A stretch of DNA of 64,000 nt from Cyanobacteria bacterium SZAS-4 (GCA_018266255.1 JAFEAT010000001.1:1-64000), one strand, 5' to 3'; positions 1-8,318 are shown, counted from the first letter of the stretch. The notes: generated by a model not told the origin, from the letters alone. A program made the numbers and translations.

Positions 1-266
1 GACACAAACTATTTTACAGTCCCTAAATCGGAGAACACCGACACTCTGTCACAGCCTTATTGATTGAAATTGACATGCATTGCTGGAAGGATAGCCCCAA
101 GAATATGTCAAATCCGGAAAGTCTTGCGCGATAAGAGACTCGTACTCCACACCCCACTCGGTGTAACCTACTCGGACATATAGGATTTTTGTGTATTGTC
201 GCCCAAACTCAAAACTCAAATTTGTTCTTGGGCACTTTCCATAGCTTTTCGAACAGGGTCATTCGA

Positions 267-750
267 TTAACGAGAATGTATTTGAGTCGCAGCAATCGTC
301 TTATGTCCCAAAGCTTTCGCGATAATTTGTAAGCTGTGATTGTCCATGTTCGTAGCTAGCCAATGTTCGTCTTAGGTCATGAAGGCGCAGATCCTTTATT
401 TCCGCGTCCTCCAGGAGCTTGTACCAAAGTCTTTTTTGGTTCGTCCAAGTGATTAATCCCCTTTACCTGGTAGCACCAAGGACCAACTCTGGTTGCATGC
501 CTAGCCCTAAGTAGTTTCAATTGTGCCGAGGCGGTTAAGTGGCCGACTCGTTGTTTTTGGTCAGCGGTTTCGCCAGAGAGCCAGTTGTTCAAAATCAATT
601 TCATCCCAACGCATCGCAAGCACATTTGATCTGCGCGCTCCCGTGTAGAGGCTGAGCAGAACATAATCTTCGAGTCAGCGATTCAACGCGCGGCAAGTCG
701 ACGAAAGTTGGGAATGCTTTTCAAAACGCAACCAGGATCTATTTGAAAAG
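267..750 (-). pseudogene. Tyrosine recombinase remnant, C-terminal half, frameshifted
   Basis: Reading leftward, pieces of a phage-type integrase catalytic domain appear in different frames. One frame gives LYTGARRSNVLAMRWDEID (box I with the first catalytic Arg). A second gives LRLHDLRRTLASY (box II His-x-x-Arg). A third gives IIAKALGHKTIAATQIHSR followed by a stop at 267, covering the GH motif and the end of the domain. Stops and frame changes between the blocks mean no intact enzyme can be made. The motif style (ARRSNVLAM, TQIHSR) is closest to the intact recombinase at 17427-18632. The upstream limit near 750 is approximate because the signal fades into stops. Confidence 0.75.
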
Positions 751-917
751 ACATTTTGGAAAAATATTACACTTCAGAAATTTTACGTTCAGAGGATGCG
801 CGCCACAACTTTGTTGATGCAGACTTAGCAGAATTGCCATAGTCAATTGACTTGGAAAGTTTCTACATGAAATTTCAAAAGCGCTCTATAGTCAGCGACT
901 CAATTCACAGTAAACAG

Positions 918-1226
918 TCACGAATTCAATAGAAGCGTATGCTTGAAGGCGTTCACATCTGCAGGACATTTTTCCATCATCAGTTTCGGCATGCCAAATT
1001 TTTCGATCCATAAACGGACGAACTGTTTATCCTTTTCGTCATCGCAAATATTCAAGATCTGCGCCTTATACCAAATATCCGGTTTTTCATCATGACTGTG
1101 TTCTATTACTCGAATGACAACCTTCGTTCCGACAGTTCCGCGCAATGCTTCCTCTTCCGTGAGCGGTAGCGCATGCCAACCATTCTCGGTTAATTCAAAA
1201 TCAAAATAGAGCTTGTTGAGAGCCAA
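918..1226 (-). CDS. Hypothetical protein, 102 aa
   Basis: I do not recognise this protein. It is a small acidic protein (starts MALNKLYFDFELTENGW) with mixed alpha/beta character and no signal peptide or membrane segment. The start is TTG at 1226, chosen because an excellent ribosome site AGGAGG sits 5-6 bases before it. Only 13 bp separate it from the stop of the upstream gene 1240-1584, so the two are probably cotranscribed. It lies in the variable part of element A, so a cargo or regulatory role is plausible, but nothing in the sequence indicates which. Confidence 0.55.
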   Translation of the reverse strand: MALNKLYFDFELTENGWHALPLTEEEALRGTVGTKVVIRVIEHSHDEKPDIWYKAQILNICDDEKDKQFVRLWIEKFGMPKLMMEKCPADVNAFKHTLLLNS

Positions 1227-1239
1227 CGAAACCTCCTAA

Positions 1240-1584
1240 CTACAATTGTTCCTTCTTGACGCTGCTCCGCCATCGATACAAGGCGTAGCGACCGCCTTCG
1301 GGCGGACTGTAAGTGCACGCTGGATCTCTCTGGTAGTAACCATCGATAAGGTCGCCGTCCTCTATCGATTGGATCGACCGGATTTGCCCATGCAGCGGAC
1401 CCTCGTCGAGCAACGCGTCCGTAAGAGCTGAAGCGGAAGACTGTCCGGACTGTCCGAAATCTCGACTCAAATTATTCACCACCGTGCAGGCTAGCTTGCC
1501 CATTTTAGAACGAATTGAATGGATTGGTACAAACTCTAAATCGTCGACTATTTCGCTCCTCGGCACGCACCTAAAGCGCCTCAA
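1240..1584 (-). CDS. Hypothetical protein, 114 aa, upstream partner of 918-1226
   Basis: The frame is open from a TTG at 1584. The product is basic at its N-terminus (MRRFRCVPRSEIVDDLEF), has a Ser/Asp-rich centre, and ends SSVKKEQL. No family is recognised and no Shine-Dalgarno is obvious at the TTG, so the start is uncertain; an internal start is possible. The close spacing to 918-1226, which does have a strong ribosome site, argues for a two-gene unit. An antisense frame at 1246-1431 overlaps it; this strand is preferred because of the operon geometry. Confidence 0.4.
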   Translation of the reverse strand: MRRFRCVPRSEIVDDLEFVPIHSIRSKMGKLACTVVNNLSRDFGQSGQSSASALTDALLDEGPLHGQIRSIQSIEDGDLIDGYYQRDPACTYSPPEGGRYALYRWRSSVKKEQL

Positions 1585-1695
1585 GTTTGTTCACCATCGC
1601 AAGTTTTAAAAACGGATGAAAAAGGCTGTGTAATTGCACATACCGCACGTCGATCCAAGTCTGTAAAGTCTGAAGCATAGTTTCGGAGATGAGTT

Positions 1696-2149
1696 GTGGA
1701 ACACATTGTCAACGCGATCGAACAGAATCTGCTGGACGATATCACCAGCTTGTATGAGTCTGACCTAGACTCGGAAATTCATTCATACCTCCACCTGCAA
1801 TGCCTCGCTTGTTCCAAGCGAGCTGTGATCAATATCATCGAAAGACACAGGCAATTAATTCGTGCCTGTCAATCGATTTACTCGGGCTATACAGTTCAAA
1901 CAGGTAGTGAGCAATGCAGGTCTCAACATTCGAACACCTATCAAAGATCGTGATTATAAGCCAGTTGCATCGGACATCAGAACAAAGATTGACGGGTTCC
2001 GCCATAAAATTCAGTGGCCCGCCAGTCGATTATCGTTAAGTGAAGACCTAATAGAACAATGCGATTTCGTTCAGTTTATGGCGTCATACAGGCGCGCCAT
2101 GATTTTGCCAAAATTGATCTCTAAATTCCAGATAGGGATAAATCCTTAG
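1696..2149 (+). pseudogene. Possible small gene split by a frameshift (two overlapping frames)
   Basis: A GTG at 1696 preceded by GGAGATGAG opens a frame of 85 codons (MEHIVNAIEQNLLDDITSLY) that stops at 1953. A second frame, open from about 1862 to 2149, continues with DYKPVASDIRTKIDGF and ends ISKFQIGINP. The two overlap by about 90 bp and could be one protein of about 145 residues interrupted near 1905, or two independent ORFs. The first part is helical and acidic; no family is recognised. I mark it as broken only tentatively. Confidence 0.3.
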
Positions 2150-2174
2150 CTGACAGTCTCACCACAGACACTTT

Positions 2175-2210
2175 TCAATCAATCAATCAATCGATCAATC
2201 AGTCAATCAA
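2175..2210. repeat. Tetranucleotide repeat (TCAA)n
   Basis: About nine slightly imperfect TCAA units lie immediately upstream of the TTG start at 2226. Tracts of this kind change length by slippage, and this one could alter promoter or ribosome-site spacing of the next gene. The att core also ends in AATCAAT, which may be coincidence. Confidence 0.7.
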
Positions 2211-2225
2211 GTTGAGGCAAGTATT

Positions 2226-3089
2226 TTGGAAAATCAGGAAAATTATCTGAATAAAATCGGCAGAGAAGCAAATGTTGTTTTCGGTGGCACTTTTGAGGGC
2301 ACCGTAGAAGAAGCATGGAGGCGAGCTCAAGACCCAGCAGCTCTGTGCAGCACAATCGCAAAAGACACGCTCGTAGCAGCAAGCATAGCCGCCGTCGGCA
2401 CAGTCGCCCCCGAGATAATGCTTCCAGCGCTCGCCGTAAGCACCGCAATCATATGCTCCGAAAATCGGGTTGAGACAAAGAAGCTTTGGCAAAGAAACGA
2501 ACGCCTATTTGAGGCATGTCAGTCTGTCTGGAACGATCCCGGTAAAGAAACGACAGCCAAAAATTTGTTTGCTTCCGAATTGGGCAAGCAAGCTTTTGAA
2601 ATTACACTGACCGGTCTTACGATGGGTCCGGGCTTTGGAATGGGAACGCGATTTGCCGAATCAAAACTAGCTCAGATAGCTGAGAAGACAATGGCAAATA
2701 AAAGCGTGGTTATGAGCGATTTGGGGCAGGGAACTATGCAGACCAAAATTGGAAATAGCGTAGTGACAACGCATGCTGATGGAACTGTAGTAAAACAGTT
2801 TGACAGCGGCTTAGTTCAAAGACACATCCCAACCGAAAGTGGAGAGTACATTTTCACAGAAGCAAGACCAGGCGGGGTATACACGATGGATCTCCCTGGC
2901 GGTACCAGATTGATTGAATTACCGACAGGTAGGTCGTATTCGTTTTACCGAGATGGCAGCTACGCTGTTGAAAAACCATCTGGACTCAAAATGTCTTTAT
3001 CAGGTGACGAAAAAACAAGAACGTTCACTCATTCCAACGGGACTATAACTACGTTCGCTGGTTCCAAAAAAGAGAGGATATTTCCTTGA
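2226..3089 (+). CDS. Hypothetical protein, 287 aa, with beta-repeat C-terminus
   Basis: The start is TTG at 2226 with GAGGCAAG about 8 bases upstream. Residues 1-115 are helical with an Ala/Val-rich stretch near 45-75 that could be a weak membrane segment. From about residue 165 the protein becomes a run of short beta-hairpin-like units built on DG/SG turns (THADGTVVKQFDSG, YRDGSYAVEKPSG, THSNGTITTF), in the style of YD or Rhs-type repeats. There is no signal peptide. It lies between small hypotheticals and the integrase of element A and is probably element cargo. Function unknown. Confidence 0.6.
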   Translation: MENQENYLNKIGREANVVFGGTFEGTVEEAWRRAQDPAALCSTIAKDTLVAASIAAVGTVAPEIMLPALAVSTAIICSENRVETKKLWQRNERLFEACQSVWNDPGKETTAKNLFASELGKQAFEITLTGLTMGPGFGMGTRFAESKLAQIAEKTMANKSVVMSDLGQGTMQTKIGNSVVTTHADGTVVKQFDSGLVQRHIPTESGEYIFTEARPGGVYTMDLPGGTRLIELPTGRSYSFYRDGSYAVEKPSGLKMSLSGDEKTRTFTHSNGTITTFAGSKKERIFP

Positions 3090-3244
3090 CGTGCTCCCCA
3101 GATACAAAAGCTATTCTGTTATTCAGACAGCATCCGCTGTTTTGTCGCCACTCGCGATACCGCGCTTAAAAGAAACTGCAATAAAAATCGACAAAACATA
3201 CTCTTCTTGGAGAGGGAGACAGCATCGGATGCTTCGGCAGTGCG

Positions 3245-4540
3245 CTACGAGGCGACGTCGATGCTTCTCTTTGTCTTGCGATTCATCAATTCCAAAAGTC
3301 GATCTTGCACTATTGTCATAGGTTCCTTGATGTCGGCAACTTGAACGATCAAATATCCTTTCGTGACGTCATCTGAATCAGTGTTTTTATGATTGGCAAG
3401 CTTCTTCAACATTTCAAGATCGTGACCTGATAAAAATCCTTGAGTTAAATAAGTCCTTCGCAGATCATGAAGACTAAACGGAGTTTTTGTTTTGTCAGCG
3501 ATCAAGTTGAAATGCTTCTCGCGTAAATCAAAATAACCATTTTTCCCAGTCGCAGCAAAGACATAGGGATTATCCTCTTTTCGGACCTTTTTCCGACGTT
3601 CAAATACTTCGCTCAAAACCCTGGTTATTGGTAGCGCGAATTCCAATTTGTTTTTGGCATCAACAACCTCAAAGTAACCGCGTTTGACATGAACGTCATC
3701 CCATTTGAGTTGTGCTGCTTCATTCTTTCGTAATCCGGTCATTAACACAAAGAAGAAATAATCGGCCATAGCCTTGTCCTCTAGCGTACCAAGAGCTTGA
3801 TACCAGAGAGGCAAATCCATATCGGACAACATTGTCTGTCGACGCTTCAGCCGGTTCCAAGATTTAAGTTGATTGAGTCGTTTCACAGGATTTTGCAATA
3901 TAACTGGGCTGCCATCAGGTTTCTCATACATGTCTTGTGCGAACTTAATGATTGCTCGAAAGACCCGCATGGTGTTATTTGCGGCTCCGGGTCCGCCCTT
4001 ACCCTTACCGATTTTACGCTCAGTGATATCTTTAAATCGCTTTTCTACATCTGTTTTACTGATTTCGCTCAAAGGACGCTGCATCCAATCAGAAAGATAG
4101 GCATTGGCGACAATCGAATAGTTTTCTACAGTGGATGGCTTCAAACTTTTGCGGCTTAGATAATCGTTTAAAACGTGATGAAGGCTTAATTCCTGTAGTT
4201 GTTGTTCGTTGGCCCATTCTTCTGACTGTTGCTTGTTCCGCTTTTTCTGCTGTAAGCGAGGGTCGATTCCCTGTCGCAATAAATCAAGTAAGTGACTTGC
4301 AGTCTTTCGTGCATCTTTCGAATTGACTACGGGATGTCGACCAATAGTGAGAGTGATAGCCGATTTACTGCTTCCGCGCAAACTGTTTTCGACCAACCAG
4401 ATTTTGTTACCGGCAGCGGTCACTTTTAGCTTGAATCCTGGCAATTTGGTATCGCGATACTCGCCAGCAAGCGTGGTTTCTGCGGCGAACGAGTCTGTCA
4501 GAGGAAATTTATTGACTCCTTTTTTGGGTTCGTTACTCAA
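3245..4540 (-). CDS. Tyrosine integrase, P4 type (element A)
   Basis: This 431-residue site-specific recombinase probably integrates and excises element A at the tRNA-Leu 3' end located 272 bp from its start. The N-terminal arm-binding domain (DUF4102-like, about residues 10-95) carries LPGFKLKVTAAGNKIWLV. A SAM-like core-binding domain follows (about 115-225), then the catalytic domain with TGLRKNEAAQLKW (first Arg), SLHDLRRTYL (His, Arg), LANHKN (the usual GH shifted to NH) and the nucleophile Tyr in KGYLIVQ. The start is TTG at 4540 after GGAGTGAG. It is clearly related to the integrase at 18712-20013, which has the same position relative to its att copy. Confidence 0.93.
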   Translation of the reverse strand: MSNEPKKGVNKFPLTDSFAAETTLAGEYRDTKLPGFKLKVTAAGNKIWLVENSLRGSSKSAITLTIGRHPVVNSKDARKTASHLLDLLRQGIDPRLQQKKRNKQQSEEWANEQQLQELSLHHVLNDYLSRKSLKPSTVENYSIVANAYLSDWMQRPLSEISKTDVEKRFKDITERKIGKGKGGPGAANNTMRVFRAIIKFAQDMYEKPDGSPVILQNPVKRLNQLKSWNRLKRRQTMLSDMDLPLWYQALGTLEDKAMADYFFFVLMTGLRKNEAAQLKWDDVHVKRGYFEVVDAKNKLEFALPITRVLSEVFERRKKVRKEDNPYVFAATGKNGYFDLREKHFNLIADKTKTPFSLHDLRRTYLTQGFLSGHDLEMLKKLANHKNTDSDDVTKGYLIVQVADIKEPMTIVQDRLLELMNRKTKRSIDVAS

Positions 4541-4667
4541 AACTCACTCCTTTTGCCGAGGTGAATGTCTTAGATTGGCACCTTGATCTTCAATTTTTAA
4601 AGTATTTATGGGGATACGGACTAGATCATTTATTTTTAGCGCATCGATCTGCGCGGGTTAGATCTTG

Positions 4668-4694
4668 AATCGGCTAGCCGATTCGTAGCCGATT
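4668..4694. promoter_or_regulatory. Integrase arm-type repeats, left of att copy 1
   Basis: AATCGGCTAGCCGATT (4668-4683) is a perfect 16-bp palindrome. It overlaps a direct repeat TAGCCGATT at 4675-4683 and 4686-4694, offset 11 bp. The pair ends 118 bp before the att core. Equivalent 11-bp-offset pairs lie at 4920-4937, 20028-20045 and 20269-20288. Binding by integrase is inferred from the layout. Confidence 0.6.
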
Positions 4695-4811
4695 GAATTT
4701 TTTTTCCATTCTATCATAACTTCGAGCAGCAAAACCTTAAAAGCCTGGCTGGTACTTAATTTTGAGGAATATTGGGAAAAGCTCGGAAAAGGTAATTTTG
4801 TCGTTTTTCCT

Positions 4812-4868
4812 AGACTTAGGATCTAGTCCGCAAGGGTCAGGGTTCAAGTCCCTGCTCGCCCAATCAAT
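4812..4868 (+). repeat. att core copy 1: 3' half of tRNA-Leu(TAG)
   Basis: The 57 bp are identical to 20161-20217. Read as tRNA they contain the anticodon loop CTTAGGA (anticodon TAG), the variable arm, the T-arm CAGGG/TTCAAGT/CCCTG, the acceptor strand CTCGCCC and the discriminator A, followed by ATCAAT. At this copy the 5' side of the anticodon stem (CTAGA, from 4810) is also kept, but nothing before it resembles a D-arm or a 5' acceptor strand, so it is not a functional tRNA gene. It marks the junction between elements A and B. Confidence 0.9.
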
Positions 4869-4876
4869 CAGGGATT

Positions 4877-4900
4877 CCGCCGAAAGGCGGTTTTTCTTTT
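4877..4900 (+). terminator. Intrinsic terminator following att copy 1
   Basis: CCGCC-GAAA-GGCGG hairpin (4877-4890) followed by TTTTTCTTTT. The same hairpin follows the other tRNA fragment at 20226, so it is probably the original tRNA-Leu terminator carried along with the att site. Confidence 0.85.
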
Positions 4901-4919
4901 TAGACTAAAATTTCGACTA

Positions 4920-4937
4920 GGCTACCTATAGGCTACC
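4920..4937. promoter_or_regulatory. Integrase arm-type repeats, left end of element B
   Basis: GGCTACC at 4920-4926 and 4931-4937, offset 11 bp, begin 52 bp after the att core. The same pair, same orientation, lies at 20028-20045 inside the other end of the element. Role inferred from symmetry. Confidence 0.6.
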
Positions 4938-4986
4938 CAATCTGAACCTACACCGTCTTTTACTTGCTCAATGGATAAATAAAGAC

Positions 4987-7254
4987 ATGCCTGAAATCGG
5001 TATCGCGGCGTTAACCACAATTGTCACCCACCAAATTCTCCCTGCATTGGCGAAATTTGTCGTGACGGCCGGCGTAACAAAATTGCTGAAAGGCGATGGT
5101 GTCAAGAAAGCTGTAAAGAACACATGTGATGACTTAAATCTCGTTGCACCACATGATGAGCGAGTTCAAAGACGGTTAACACAGTGGACCGAGAGCGAGA
5201 GCTTTAAGGCTCTACTAACTCTAGGAAAAAAAGACCATCAGCCGCTCTCTGTAGAAATCGCGATTAAAAATTTCGAGGACACAACGAAGGTCGGCTATAG
5301 CATTAGCGGCGATAACACCAAATTGACAAATGTGATACCACTCTACCTCTTCCATCTTGGTGTTCAACTAAACATCATGGATAAAGAATCGAGCGCTTAC
5401 GCGGATGCTAGAAATCACATCGAAGTGATGAAAGCAATTGAAGCGTTGCCCGATCAGATAAAGACTGTTATCGATTCAAGCAATGCCGAATTGAACGCTG
5501 CGATACATGCCAGATTAGATCGAAGTGATCAGTTGTTCCTGGAGGCAGCCCTAACAAAAGGTCCGGAACAAGTACTGCCAATTAAGGACGAGGTCGATGC
5601 TCGTTTAGAGTCTGAGGTTGAATATGACTCAAGAATTGACACGATCAAGAGACACATCGAGCACGGGCAAGTAGATCTCGCAAACAAGCTTCTTTTAGAA
5701 ATTCGAGACGAAATCTCAGGAGAAAAACCGTCCAAACAGTTGTTATTTAGAATCGCAAGTAACATTGGAGTATGCGCTTTGAAGACAGAGCGCTACAGTG
5801 ATGCGGAGTCCGAATTCGAGACGGCTCTTGCGTGCAAACCAGATTCATACATATCGCATGCCAATGTAGCGAACGCTGCAATCTTCCAAAAGAATAGTCA
5901 GAGAGCAGTAAACAACGCAGTTCAGGCTAGAAAATTAGCACCGAAAAATGGATTTGCCGCAGCCATTTTTATTCTGGCCTTGTCAGCCAACAAGGAAAGC
6001 TCAAGGATTAAAGAGCTTGTCGCTGCAGAACGATGGCTCTTGACCGATCCCCTGTGCTTATTGGCGTTGGGTCGGCACCACTACGATTGCGGGGAGTTTG
6101 AAACGGCTGAGAAATGTGCGCGACAATCAACAGCGAAAAACCCCTATGACCCACAGGCACTAATTTTGGTGGCAGAGGCTATATTCAGACAGGTGCAACT
6201 GCTTTTGCTAGCAGATTTACCTATCAACGAAAACATGCGGCCGGAACACAAAGCGCGCCTAGCCGAGGCCGAGGATTATGCAACAAAAAGTATTGGATTT
6301 TTGGAGACGCAGGACTCAGTTGTTCAAAAGAACCAAGCACTCCTATTCCGCGCAGCTATTCGGTTGGCGGCTTTCGATAAGGAAGGAAGTCGAGCAGACT
6401 GCAACATGGTGCTTGAGACCGAGCCACATAGAATTCCGGCTCTTATTGGCATTGCTATTATTGACTATTCAGCCGGTACTTTTAGCAAAACAACGGCATC
6501 GCTCCTCGAAAATCTACCTTCAGATTACTGGCCGCAAACCGCGGCTTTGCTAGGCAATATGTATCTTGAGCTGGATGAGCCTGCATTAGCCATCAAATCA
6601 ATAGATCGGGTTAAACCGCCTCCAGTCGATAATGAACTCTACTCAAGTTTTTTGACGGTTAGAATGCTTGGCTTGGCCGCACTAAATCTAAATGAGGAAC
6701 TCGAAACACTGATTCAAGATGAACTTGCGCAGAACGGAGAGGACGTTCGCGTTTTATTCGCGATTGCGATTGTCCGAAGGCGAAGCAAACGGTGCGACGA
6801 AGCGATTCTATTGCTAGAGAAAGCGCTTTCACTTAAACCGCAACTTGAAACTTGGATCAGGCGCGAACTGGCTAACAATTTTATGGATAAAGCCGAGCAA
6901 AATGCCAGGCTCAGAAATCAATCTTTGGCGATCCGTATGTACCAAAAAGCTGTTTACATGTTTGAAACTTTTCTTGATCTCGATTCAGAATCTGCAGACC
7001 GATACAGTTATGTAGTTGCTCTCGCCAATTCGGGTCAGCTTGGCAGCGCATATGCCGAGGCGCGAAAACTGAGATTGAAACAGGGCAAGGCTATAAGTGT
7101 ACTCTCGGAAATCGAAGCTACTTACTTAGAATACCAGTATGGCTTTTTTTCAGAAGCGCGCGACTTGATTGTCGAGCTCCTTGAGTCCGAACCGGCAAAA
7201 CCGTCACTCAGAATGGCTCTAAGTCGACTGAATTTCCGGTTGGGAAAAAGCTAG
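4987..7254 (+). CDS. TPR-repeat protein, 755 aa, satellite cargo
   Basis: Residues 1-40 form a hydrophobic helical segment (ILPALAKFVVTAGVTKLLKG). About 45-210 is a helical region with no recognised family, and from about 215 to the end there are many degenerate tetratricopeptide units (for example ERYSDAESEFETALACKPDS and RCDEAILLLEKALSLKP). No ATPase, nuclease or protease motif is visible, so this is a scaffold or sensor rather than an obvious enzyme. It stands alone and opposite in direction to the phage-like block, next to the element end, which is the accessory slot of satellites. Architectures with a helical N-terminal module plus a TPR sensor occur in anti-phage proteins; that role here is inference. 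The start is ATG at 4987 with a weak ribosome site. Confidence 0.8.
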   Translation: MPEIGIAALTTIVTHQILPALAKFVVTAGVTKLLKGDGVKKAVKNTCDDLNLVAPHDERVQRRLTQWTESESFKALLTLGKKDHQPLSVEIAIKNFEDTTKVGYSISGDNTKLTNVIPLYLFHLGVQLNIMDKESSAYADARNHIEVMKAIEALPDQIKTVIDSSNAELNAAIHARLDRSDQLFLEAALTKGPEQVLPIKDEVDARLESEVEYDSRIDTIKRHIEHGQVDLANKLLLEIRDEISGEKPSKQLLFRIASNIGVCALKTERYSDAESEFETALACKPDSYISHANVANAAIFQKNSQRAVNNAVQARKLAPKNGFAAAIFILALSANKESSRIKELVAAERWLLTDPLCLLALGRHHYDCGEFETAEKCARQSTAKNPYDPQALILVAEAIFRQVQLLLLADLPINENMRPEHKARLAEAEDYATKSIGFLETQDSVVQKNQALLFRAAIRLAAFDKEGSRADCNMVLETEPHRIPALIGIAIIDYSAGTFSKTTASLLENLPSDYWPQTAALLGNMYLELDEPALAIKSIDRVKPPPVDNELYSSFLTVRMLGLAALNLNEELETLIQDELAQNGEDVRVLFAIAIVRRRSKRCDEAILLLEKALSLKPQLETWIRRELANNFMDKAEQNARLRNQSLAIRMYQKAVYMFETFLDLDSESADRYSYVVALANSGQLGSAYAEARKLRLKQGKAISVLSEIEATYLEYQYGFFSEARDLIVELLESEPAKPSLRMALSRLNFRLGKS

Positions 7255-7300
7255 CTGAGTTCATCAAATGAGTTCCCTCGTTAACTAAAACAATAAAAAT

Positions 7301-7352
7301 GCACTCCACCTGGTTGGGTAGTATGCATATGAAAGGCAAATTTTAGGAGTGC
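7301..7352. terminator. Inverted repeat between convergent genes, possible terminator
   Basis: GCACTCC (7301-7307) pairs with GGAGTGC (7346-7352) between the convergent ends of the TPR gene and the second small terminase. The loop is long (38 bases) and the T-tract is interrupted, so terminator function is only a guess. Confidence 0.3.
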
Positions 7353-7763
7353 TTACTTTTGCCGACTTTGCTCAACGCGCACTCTTCTAGCGCTTTTCGC
7401 ATTATTTGACAAATCTAGACGACCACTCTCGTCAACGCCGCAAAACATGCTTTTGCAGTATCGTTTAACGGAACTCTTCATGCCCGATAGCGTTTGATAC
7501 ACGGATTTGCTAATTTTGTCGGCGCGCTCTTCCGCCTCCTTTACTGAACGCTCAAATCCGATTAAGAGTGCATATTGATTGCAGTAATGACTTAGATGTC
7601 GCGCATCCAACCTGGTTATAATTCCCCGTTGATATAAAACTGGAGCAACACGCCTCCATTCGTTCAGCGCATCGCCTTTCAATTCATGTGACAGTTCGTT
7701 GATAAGATCCCATTCTGATTCAGACATATAACCCCTCGATGTATTTTGACTACCGCTTCTCAT
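7353..7763 (-). CDS. Second, divergent P27-type small terminase-like protein
   Basis: The 136 residues align in their centre with the gene just upstream: LNEWRRVAPVLYQRGIITRLDARHLSHYC here against RQEWNRLAPQLREIG, LLTDVDLVNFEGLC there. It lacks the basic PGPAPKPT leader of that paralogue and its conserved C-terminal helix. Its ATG overlaps the upstream stop (ATGA, 7760-7763), so the two are translationally coupled and probably made in fixed ratio. Two TerS-like subunits with no large terminase suggest a specialised role in redirecting a helper phage's packaging, but regulation of TerS assembly is equally possible. It is the last gene of the leftward block. Confidence 0.7.
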   Translation of the reverse strand: MRSGSQNTSRGYMSESEWDLINELSHELKGDALNEWRRVAPVLYQRGIITRLDARHLSHYCNQYALLIGFERSVKEAEERADKISKSVYQTLSGMKSSVKRYCKSMFCGVDESGRLDLSNNAKSARRVRVEQSRQK

Positions 7764-8239
7764 TCTGGACCTAGCAGGTCAATTACTTGTTGTTCTTCCG
7801 CTGTGAGCTGCCCTGCAGGAAGATTCACCTCTAATCTGCTTCTCGATGATGGTGAAAATCCAAATTCTTGTGCAAATTTTCGCACTTCTTGCCAACATTT
7901 GCGTGAAATTTCAACGTTTGGATTAGCTATTCTGGCACCATAACGGCTCGATATCTGGAGTCCTTCTTTCGCAACACAGCGATCGGCCTCTCTGGCGCGC
8001 TGATACGCAACGCATAGCCCTTCGAAGTTAACCAAATCAACGTCTGTAAGCAGTCCGATTTCTCGCAACTGTGGTGCCAATCTGTTCCATTCTTGGCGCG
8101 CAATACCGGTTAAATGTGCTGGACAAACGATTGAACCTAGTTTTGGTTTTGGTTCTCTCTTTGTAATGCGCCGCTTACCTGGGTTTCCGTTCAACAACTT
8201 CATTTTTGTCGGCTTTGGTGCCGGTCCTGGCCTGGTCAT
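7760..8239 (-). CDS. terS: P27-family phage terminase small subunit
   Basis: This is a DNA-recognition subunit of a phage packaging motor. The N-terminus MTRPGPAPKPTKMKLLNG is the hallmark of the P27/Terminase_4 family, followed by LNGNPGKRRITKREPKP and the helical domain (EWNRLAPQLREIGLLTDVDL). The C-terminal segment CWQEVRKFAQEFGFSPSSRSRL is also typical. I place the start at ATG 8239, preceded by AGGTGG, rather than the GTG three codons earlier. In a complete phage the large terminase would follow; here a second small subunit follows instead and the block ends. That arrangement is typical of satellites, which steer helper packaging with their own TerS. Confidence 0.9.
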   Translation of the reverse strand: MTRPGPAPKPTKMKLLNGNPGKRRITKREPKPKLGSIVCPAHLTGIARQEWNRLAPQLREIGLLTDVDLVNFEGLCVAYQRAREADRCVAKEGLQISSRYGARIANPNVEISRKCWQEVRKFAQEFGFSPSSRSRLEVNLPAGQLTAEEQQVIDLLGPE

Positions 8240-8290
8240 GTAGTCCACCTCTTGATACTGTATGTGGTGTTACTCAAAAATCTGTAACTT

Positions 8291-8318
8291 GCGGGGGCAC
8301 GCGTGGGGCTGCCCCCGC
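8291..8318. other. GC-rich 9-bp perfect hairpin between HNH and terS
   Basis: GCGGGGGCA (8291-8299) pairs perfectly with TGCCCCCGC (8310-8318) around a 10-base loop. No T-tract follows on the transcribed (minus) strand, so it does not look like an intrinsic terminator. It lies beside the HNH and terS genes, where many HNH-encoding phages keep their cos site; a packaging-signal role is speculation. It could also be an mRNA processing or pause structure. Confidence 0.6.

Larger units (their letters stand above)
1..4868. mobile_element. Right part of integrated element A (tRNA-Leu site), left end outside window
   Basis: The stretch ends at a 57-bp tRNA-Leu 3' fragment (4812-4868). A P4-type integrase (3245-4540) reads away from that fragment, and arm-like repeats lie at 4668-4694. 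The genes to its left are small hypotheticals and a decayed recombinase, as expected of an integrated island. The left boundary and the intact tRNA-Leu are not in the window, so the size is unknown. Assignment of 1-3244 to the same element is inferred from position only. Positions 1-266 show no gene. Confidence 0.5.

Noticed and set aside
3091..3321. Plus-strand frame of 76 codons after the 2226-3089 gene
   Set aside because: It runs into the 3' end of the integrase on the other strand, has no ribosome site and its composition (RRRRCFSLSCDSS) does not look like protein.
4810..4868. Functional tRNA-Leu gene
   Set aside because: Only the anticodon arm, T-arm and 3' acceptor strand are present; no D-arm or 5' acceptor strand lies upstream. 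The same holds for 20161-20217.
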